A stretch of 16,513 bases of DNA, taken from the NCBI GenBank assembly GCA_011176555.1, contig DUEF01000003.1, positions 1 through 16,513 on the forward strand, read 5' to 3'. The notes under the pieces are model-generated. The model had not been told where the DNA came from. It saw only the letters and a list, made by a program, of their open reading frames with translations, and did not search any database. Source of the DNA: Caldilineae bacterium (GTDB lineage Bacteria > Chloroflexota > Anaerolineae > J102). Positions 13,389 through 16,513 of the stretch are shown here, one piece after another. The translations under genes were made by a program, and so were the position numbers. The first letter of the stretch is position 1. The number at the start of each line of letters is the position of its first letter.

Positions 13389-16241
13389 ATGACCCGCAGC
13401 CTCCATGCCTGGCGCGTCATTTTTCTGCTGGCGCTCCTCAGTCTTTTGCTTACCTGGCCGCTGTTGCCGCACATCTTCACGCACGCGCCCGGAGATGGCA
13501 TTGACGATCCTGCGTTGGCCTGGAATCTGTGGTGGGCCAAGCACAGTTGGGTGGATCGAGCCGGGCTGGGCGGGCTGGCGCACAACCCCTTCGATGCCGA
13601 TGTCATGTTCTATCCCATCAGCATCAACCTGGCGTTTTACACCCTCACCCTGCTCAACGGCGCGCTCAGCATCCCCCTGCAAAGCGCCCTCTCGCTGATC
13701 CTCACCACCAACCTGCTCACCCTCAGCAGCTTCGTCATCGGTGGATTTGGGGCTTATTTGCTGGCGTTGGATCTGATAGCAGGGAGCGTGGGAGCAAGGG
13801 GCAAGGAGCAGGGAGCAATCCGCAATCCCCATTCCGCAATCCGTAATTCGCAATTCGCAATTATCCCCGCCCTCCTCTACGCCTTCGCCTCGGCCAAACT
13901 CTTCTACGTCTCCCTGGGCCAATTCAACATCGCTTCGTCGCAATGGCTGCCCTTTGTGGCGCTGTATCTGGCGCGGAGCCTGCGCCAGCCGCGACGCTGG
14001 CAAAACGGCTTCATGCTGGGCCTGTTTTTACTCTTCCAGACCTGGGCGGAACTCACCTTCGGCGCGTTTGGCGTCCTCCTCATCGCTATCGTCACGGTGG
14101 GAGCGGTGATTTATGCAGGATTGAAGTGGATCAAAGATCAAAGATCAAAGATTAAAGATCAAAAGGCGGATGCGACGCAGCCCCGTCCTGAGCGACGACA
14201 GGTTGGCAGCCGAAGGGACGCACCACGCACCACGCACCACGCACCACGCACCACGCTCTACGCACTCCGCAACACCGCCATCGCCGCCGTCATGTTCATC
14301 ATCGGCCTCGCCCCCTACCTGCGCAACATGCTGCCCGACATGATGGCCGAAGGCGACTTCCTGGTCGAAGGCGGGGGCTTTTCCGACATCTTCTCCGTCG
14401 ATGTGCTGGGCTTCTTCTTCCCCACCCAACTGCACCCGATCTTCGGCGACATCATCCGCAACCTCGCCGACAACTCCGCGTTGCGGCCCGATCAGTCCCA
14501 GCTCATGGTCAACAAAGGCCAGCACCTCTTTTTAGGCTATGCGGCGATGCTGCTGGCCGCCTATGGGCTGTGGGTCGGACGCAAGCGCTTGTGGGTCTGG
14601 GCGGTGGCGCTCCTCACCGGCGGCTTCCTCCTTGTGTCATTGGGGCCGGTGGTGCGCTTCAACGGCTACGAGACCGGCATTCCCGGCGTCTTCCCCCTGC
14701 TGCTCAAGATCCCCTTCTTCCAGGCCAACCGCTACCCCAGCCGTTACAGCGTCCTCATCCTGCTGGGACTGGCGATCTTGGTGGGATTGGGAGCCCTAGC
14801 CCTGTTGCAGCGCGTTCGCCCCTCCCGCCGCAAATGGCTGACCCTCGCCCTGGCCACCCTGCTGCTGTTCGAGCATCTCTCTATCCCCTTGCCCCTGTCC
14901 GACTTCCGCCTGCCGCCAACTTACGACGCCGTCGTCGCCGACGCCCGGCCTGGCGCCATCCTCGACCTGCCCATCGGCTGGCGCAACGGTTTCAACGTTT
15001 TTGGCAAGGCCGATACCGTGATCATGTTCACGCAGTGGTGGCAGACCTACCACGGCAAGCCGAGGTTGGGCGGCAACACCAGCCGCAACCCCGAACAGAA
15101 ATTCCAATATTTCATGGAAAATCCCGTCATCGGCGTGCTGGCCGCCCTGCAAGATGGCCGCGAGGTCCCGCCTGCCGACTTCGCCCGCGCCCAGGCCCTG
15201 GCCCCCGATCTCCTGCGCACCCTCAACATCCACATCGTCACCCTGCATTTGGACAAAGTCCCGCCCGATTTCGAGACAAAGTTGCTCGAACTCTTCCCGT
15301 TGGATAAGGTGGAAGAGCAGGAAGGCGTCGCCCGCTACGAAGCGCGCTGGCCCGCCGAACGCACGATGGTGGCGCTGACCGCGGATGATCCGGAAATGAG
15401 GACGTATTTGCGCCAGGGGTGGGGCGCAGTCAGCCAGATCGAGAACCAGCCCGCGGTCTGGGCCACGCGGGATCAGCCCCAGCTCGTCCTCCCGGCTTTC
15501 ACCCGACCGACCACACTCACCCTGACGCTGGCCTCGCCCGGAGAACAGACCCTCACTTTTCGCCTGGATGGCGAAGAAATCGCTCGTCACGCGCTTCAGC
15601 CAGGGCTCAACACCCTCACGCTCGCGCTGCCCACGACCGCTGATGGCTATCCCGGCCATCTCGACATTCAATCCGACCGCACATTCGATCCCGCCGCGGT
15701 CGCATTCGCCCCGCGCCTCATCGGCCACACCGGCGCGGAGAGCCCGGCCAACATCGTCGTGCGCAGCGCCGGCAAAGACACTGGCGATTTCGGACACATC
15801 TACATCGACGGCATCGACCACAGCCCCAACCGCCGCGGCTACAACCTCGTCGCCCTCGACCCCGGCAGCGGCTCCCTGCTCGCTGCGGCCAACTTCGACA
15901 CCCACGACCCCCTTCTCGCCGACGAAAGCACGCGCATGGCCGCCTGGATCGACGCCTTGCCCGTCGGAACCATCGTGGCCGGGGCCGTGCGCGACGCCGC
16001 CGCCCTCAACCTGCAACCAGACGCCATCGCCGCCCTGCACGGCCTGGGCGTCCAATCCGACATCCGCGGCCACATCCGCCGCGCCCACGGCTTCGTCGGC
16101 GTCAAAGGCGCTGCTCCCGGCTCCGCCGCCGCCGCCACATCCGATCTCTGGCCCGTAACCGTGACTGTGGGCGACGGCCTCACCGAACCAACGCCGGCTT
16201 TCGCTTTGCTGGAGATGAGGTGGGAACTTTTGGAGCAGTGA
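13389..16241 (+). CDS. Large polytopic membrane protein, GT-C-like, with C-terminal ILEI/PANDER-like domain
   Basis: A 950-aa protein probably acting on extracellular glycans. About eleven hydrophobic segments lie between residues 8 and 500. The first loop carries GDGIDDPALAWNLWW (35-49), reminiscent of the acidic loop motif of GT-C glycosyltransferases; that assignment is tentative. A soluble region follows from about 500 (DLPIGWRNGFNVFGK), then a beta-rich stretch (about 700-790). Residues about 792-910 match the ILEI/FAM3 pattern: HIYIDGIDHSPNRRGYNLV, ANFDTHD, DALPVGTIVAGAVRD and GFVGVKG. Three heptamer arrays encode hydrophilic inserts at residues about 132-157, 246-257 and 276-294, each between membrane segments. 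A GTG start at 13368 is also open, but it falls inside the predicted promoter, so I prefer the ATG. No SD is seen. A Gfo/Idh/MocA gene follows. Confidence 0.8.
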   Translation: MTRSLHAWRVIFLLALLSLLLTWPLLPHIFTHAPGDGIDDPALAWNLWWAKHSWVDRAGLGGLAHNPFDADVMFYPISINLAFYTLTLLNGALSIPLQSALSLILTTNLLTLSSFVIGGFGAYLLALDLIAGSVGARGKEQGAIRNPHSAIRNSQFAIIPALLYAFASAKLFYVSLGQFNIASSQWLPFVALYLARSLRQPRRWQNGFMLGLFLLFQTWAELTFGAFGVLLIAIVTVGAVIYAGLKWIKDQRSKIKDQKADATQPRPERRQVGSRRDAPRTTHHAPRTTLYALRNTAIAAVMFIIGLAPYLRNMLPDMMAEGDFLVEGGGFSDIFSVDVLGFFFPTQLHPIFGDIIRNLADNSALRPDQSQLMVNKGQHLFLGYAAMLLAAYGLWVGRKRLWVWAVALLTGGFLLVSLGPVVRFNGYETGIPGVFPLLLKIPFFQANRYPSRYSVLILLGLAILVGLGALALLQRVRPSRRKWLTLALATLLLFEHLSIPLPLSDFRLPPTYDAVVADARPGAILDLPIGWRNGFNVFGKADTVIMFTQWWQTYHGKPRLGGNTSRNPEQKFQYFMENPVIGVLAALQDGREVPPADFARAQALAPDLLRTLNIHIVTLHLDKVPPDFETKLLELFPLDKVEEQEGVARYEARWPAERTMVALTADDPEMRTYLRQGWGAVSQIENQPAVWATRDQPQLVLPAFTRPTTLTLTLASPGEQTLTFRLDGEEIARHALQPGLNTLTLALPTTADGYPGHLDIQSDRTFDPAAVAFAPRLIGHTGAESPANIVVRSAGKDTGDFGHIYIDGIDHSPNRRGYNLVALDPGSGSLLAAANFDTHDPLLADESTRMAAWIDALPVGTIVAGAVRDAAALNLQPDAIAALHGLGVQSDIRGHIRRAHGFVGVKGAAPGSAAAATSDLWPVTVTVGDGLTEPTPAFALLEMRWELLEQ
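13783..13859. repeat. Heptanucleotide array with two families in one register (AGGAGCA then ATTCGCA)
   Basis: Eleven contiguous 7-nt units. Five are of the G-rich family (GGGAGCA twice, AGGGGCA, AGGAGCA and a diverged first unit). Six are of the ATYCGCA family, including two exact ATTCGCA copies at 13846-13859. The switch at 13817/13818 keeps the 7-nt phase. The array is in frame within the membrane-protein gene and encodes a K/Q/R/N-rich loop. Confidence 0.85.
14126..14160. repeat. Heptanucleotide array, family AAAGATC
   Basis: Three exact AAAGATC units (14133-14139, 14140-14146, 14154-14160), one AAAGATT between them, and a diverged unit GTGGATC before. It encodes the IKDQRSKIKDQ segment of the membrane protein. 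Confidence 0.85.
14214..14269. repeat. Heptanucleotide array, family CACCACG
   Basis: Five exact CACCACG units at 14221-14255, with related units CTCTACG and CACTCCG after and AGGGACG before, all in the same register. It encodes the APRTTHHAPRTTLYALR segment, directly before a membrane helix. Confidence 0.88.
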
Positions 16242-16275
16242 TGTTCAACCCAACGGCAAACACCAGGAATTATAC

Positions 16276-16303
16276 TTGAAAATCTAATGGACAGCATTAT
16301 GAT
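16276..16303 (+). promoter_or_regulatory. Predicted promoter before the oxidoreductase gene
   Basis: TTGAAA (16276-16281) is followed after 16 bp by TATGAT (16298-16303), about 118 nt before the downstream ATG. A second -10-like TATACT lies at 16343-16348 without a good -35. An exact tandem 10-mer (16378-16397) lies in the leader. Confidence 0.4.
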
Positions 16304-16420
16304 TTCATGGTAAACGCACGAAGTACAGGTTTCCCCTTGTAGTATACTCAAATCAAACGAAACAATCGAGTGTCTATGACACACTTCGACACACTTCCAG
16401 GAGTATCACACACTACACAC

Positions 16421-16513
16421 ATGATCCAAACCCGCATCGGCCTCATCGGCTTCGGCTACTGGGGCCCCAACCTCGCCCGCAACTTCCACGCCCTCCCCAA
16501 CGCCGACCTCAGC
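16421..16513 (+). CDS. Gfo/Idh/MocA-family oxidoreductase, N-terminus only
   Basis: The first 31 codons of a gene cut by the window edge. The sequence has the NAD(P)-binding Rossmann start, with IGLIGFGYWGPNLARNF (residues 6-22) containing GxGxxG. Variants with GYWGPNL followed by RNF are typical of nucleotide-sugar dehydrogenases of this family used in surface polysaccharide synthesis, which fits the preceding glycan-type membrane protein; the specific substrate is inference. AGGAG lies at 16399-16403, 17 nt before the ATG, too far for a normal SD. No in-frame start codon lies nearer to it. Confidence 0.85.
   Translation, partial: MIQTRIGLIGFGYWGPNLARNFHALPNADLS

Noticed and set aside
12822..14003. 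393-codon open frame on the minus strand
   Set aside because: It spans the end of mobA, the palindrome and the start of the membrane-protein gene; the translation changes character at each boundary, so it is a high-GC shadow.
14796..16088. 430-codon open frame on the minus strand
   Set aside because: It is antisense to the membrane-protein gene, with a Gly/Val/Asp/Gln-rich composition typical of shadow frames and no recognisable domain.
16378..16397. Tandem 10-mer GACACACTTC
   Set aside because: Only two copies in an untranslated leader; noted under the promoter but not enough for an operator claim.

Overview
The window looks like a GC-rich chromosomal segment of an uncultured-type Chloroflexota bacterium (Anaerolineae or Caldilineae-like). 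This is an inference from gene content: a FMN-dependent (type 2) isopentenyl-diphosphate isomerase, a TPR/BTAD regulator, a secreted plant-type LRR protein, a WS/DGAT acyltransferase and a large GT-C-like membrane protein. Heptanucleotide tandem repeats sit inside genes. No rRNA, tRNA, CRISPR array, transposase or phage gene is visible.

Layout: (1) 13-1278 (+) is a conserved-looking cytoplasmic protein of unknown function. (2) 6550-1529 (-) is a lipid/isoprenoid cluster: type 2 IDI, a short-chain polyprenyl synthetase 14 bp downstream, a family 4 glycosyltransferase 35 bp further, and a WS/DGAT acyltransferase that has its own promoter. IDI would make DMAPP, the synthase would extend it, and the glycosyltransferase and acyltransferase could decorate or store lipid products. 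(3) 6775-7515 holds a 72-codon ORF, a frameshifted relic just upstream of it, and a dyad-symmetric array before the LRR gene. (4) 7516-9651 (+) is a secreted LRR protein with 24 repeats of 24 residues, convergent with a BTAD regulator (11756-9840, -); a 25-bp GC palindrome lies between them. (5) 12075-12314 (+) is an acyl carrier protein and 12471-13094 (+) is MobA, separated by an intrinsic terminator. (6) 13092-13266 is a 175-bp imperfect palindrome that begins on the mobA stop codon. (7) 13389-16241 (+) is a polytopic membrane protein ending in an ILEI/PANDER-like domain, followed by the start of a Gfo/Idh/MocA oxidoreductase; together they suggest the beginning of a glycan locus.

The two most unusual signals are not ordinary genes. 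First, arrays of unrelated heptamers, all with strict 7-nt period, lie within or beside genes (5471-5526, 13783-13859, 14126-14160, 14214-14269, and a degenerate one near 12337). They add hydrophilic peptide to loops or tails without breaking the frame. They recall the short tandemly repeated repetitive (STRR) heptamers of cyanobacteria. Second, the 175-bp palindrome after mobA can fold into a long stem carrying three small hairpins, which suggests a MITE or a structured RNA. All functional statements come from reading motifs; no database search was possible.
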